Assembly (NCBI GenBank): GCA_034411955.1
Contig: DAOUMF010000135.1
Span: 1 to 14,070 of the forward strand
Reading direction: 5' to 3'
Origin: DAOUMF01 sp034411955
GTDB lineage: Bacteria; Chloroflexota; Dehalococcoidia; SM23-28-2; RBG-16-64-32
DNA length: 14,070 nucleotides
This document shows positions 13,903-14,070 of this stretch, one piece after another. Positions within the stretch are counted from its first letter, which is position 1; each line of letters opens with the position of its first letter. Below the pieces are notes generated by a model. That model searched no databases and was not told the DNA's origin. It was given only the letters and a program-made list of their open reading frames with translations. Both the position numbers and the translations under genes were made by a program.

Positions 13903-14070
13903 ATGCGCAAGAAAGTGTCCATTGTCGGTGCTGGGCAAACGGGCGGTACTATGGCCCGCGACCTGGCGGCGAAGGGCTACGCCGACATCGTCCTCGTGGA
14001 CGTTATCGAGGGCTTCCCGCAGGGAAAGGCCCTCGACATCACCCAGGCCGGCCCCTTGCTGGGCTTCGAC
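13903..14070 (+). CDS. mdh: Malate dehydrogenase, N-terminal part (3' truncated by window edge)
   Basis: The first 56 codons of an NAD-dependent dehydrogenase of the lactate/malate family, which interconverts malate and oxaloacetate. ATG 13903 has AGGAGG (13892-13897) 5 nt upstream. The N-terminus KKVSIVGAGQTGGTMARDLA carries the Rossmann GAG..G loop (residues 9-14), and Asp33 ends the second strand (IVLVDV), which favours NAD. GKALDITQAGPLLGFD is typical of the lactate-dehydrogenase-like malate dehydrogenases of Chloroflexota and many anaerobes. The substrate-specificity loop with the diagnostic Arg lies outside the window, so lactate dehydrogenase is not strictly excluded. The aconitase and korAB context favours malate. 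A 179-bp leader with repeated hairpins precedes it. Confidence 0.88.
   Translation, partial: MRKKVSIVGAGQTGGTMARDLAAKGYADIVLVDVIEGFPQGKALDITQAGPLLGFD

Noticed and set aside
1..14070. Selfish, defence or phage system
   Set aside because: No transposase, integrase, toxin-antitoxin pair, restriction gene, CRISPR repeat or tRNA attachment site is visible. The content is metabolic throughout.

Overview
The window is a GC-rich, gene-dense stretch of bacterial central carbon metabolism. The fused gamma-alpha KorA plus KorB, the short (640 aa) aconitase, the 12S-like and 5S-like carboxyltransferases and a lactate/malate-type malate dehydrogenase together suggest a Chloroflexota genome, possibly the Dehalococcoidia. 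That placement is inferred from gene content and base composition, not from any search. No rRNA, tRNA, CRISPR array, insertion sequence or phage gene is visible.

Layout from left to right. (1) Positions 2-3084, plus strand: the 3' end of a biotin-dependent acyl-CoA/methylmalonyl-CoA carboxyltransferase (12S/PccB-like), a 72-codon small protein, and a 660-aa fusion of a 5S/OadA-type carboxyltransferase with a biotinyl domain. The 12S-like gene has an in-frame TGA exactly where the family has a conserved Cys. A 9-bp hairpin overlaps the stop codon of the fusion gene. (2) Positions 3166-3402, minus strand: a stand-alone Lrp/AsnC ligand-binding (RAM) domain, transcribed divergently from korA. About 260 bp lie between the two starts, holding a TATAAT box and two inverted repeats. 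(3) Positions 3663-8212, plus strand: korA, korB and aconitase, a tight cluster for 2-oxoglutarate and aconitate interconversion. (4) Positions 8333-9994: a possible 79-aa hypothetical protein, a D-2-hydroxyacid dehydrogenase and an OsmC-family protein. (5) Positions 10009-13723: a biotin carboxylase and a second 5S-like carboxyltransferase-biotinyl fusion (761 aa) with altered active-site residues and a tandem 52-aa duplication. (6) Position 13903 to the edge: the start of malate dehydrogenase, preceded by two related hairpins.

As a set the genes can interconvert pyruvate/oxaloacetate, malate, citrate/isocitrate, 2-oxoglutarate/succinyl-CoA and methylmalonyl-CoA/propionyl-CoA. This is a TCA or reverse-TCA island linked to propionate-type carboxyl transfer. 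The left carboxylase group (12S + 5S-biotinyl fusion, no biotin carboxylase in view) has the parts of a transcarboxylase. The right group (biotin carboxylase + 5S-biotinyl fusion) has the parts of a two-subunit pyruvate carboxylase.

The points most worth a second look are: the TGA-for-Cys codon in the 12S-like gene; the second carboxyltransferase, whose metal-site Asp is Glu and whose active-site Cys is Asn while its paralogue here keeps both; the tandem duplication in that same protein; an abrupt switch of arginine codon use at the osmC/biotin-carboxylase junction; and the repeated hairpin module in front of mdh.
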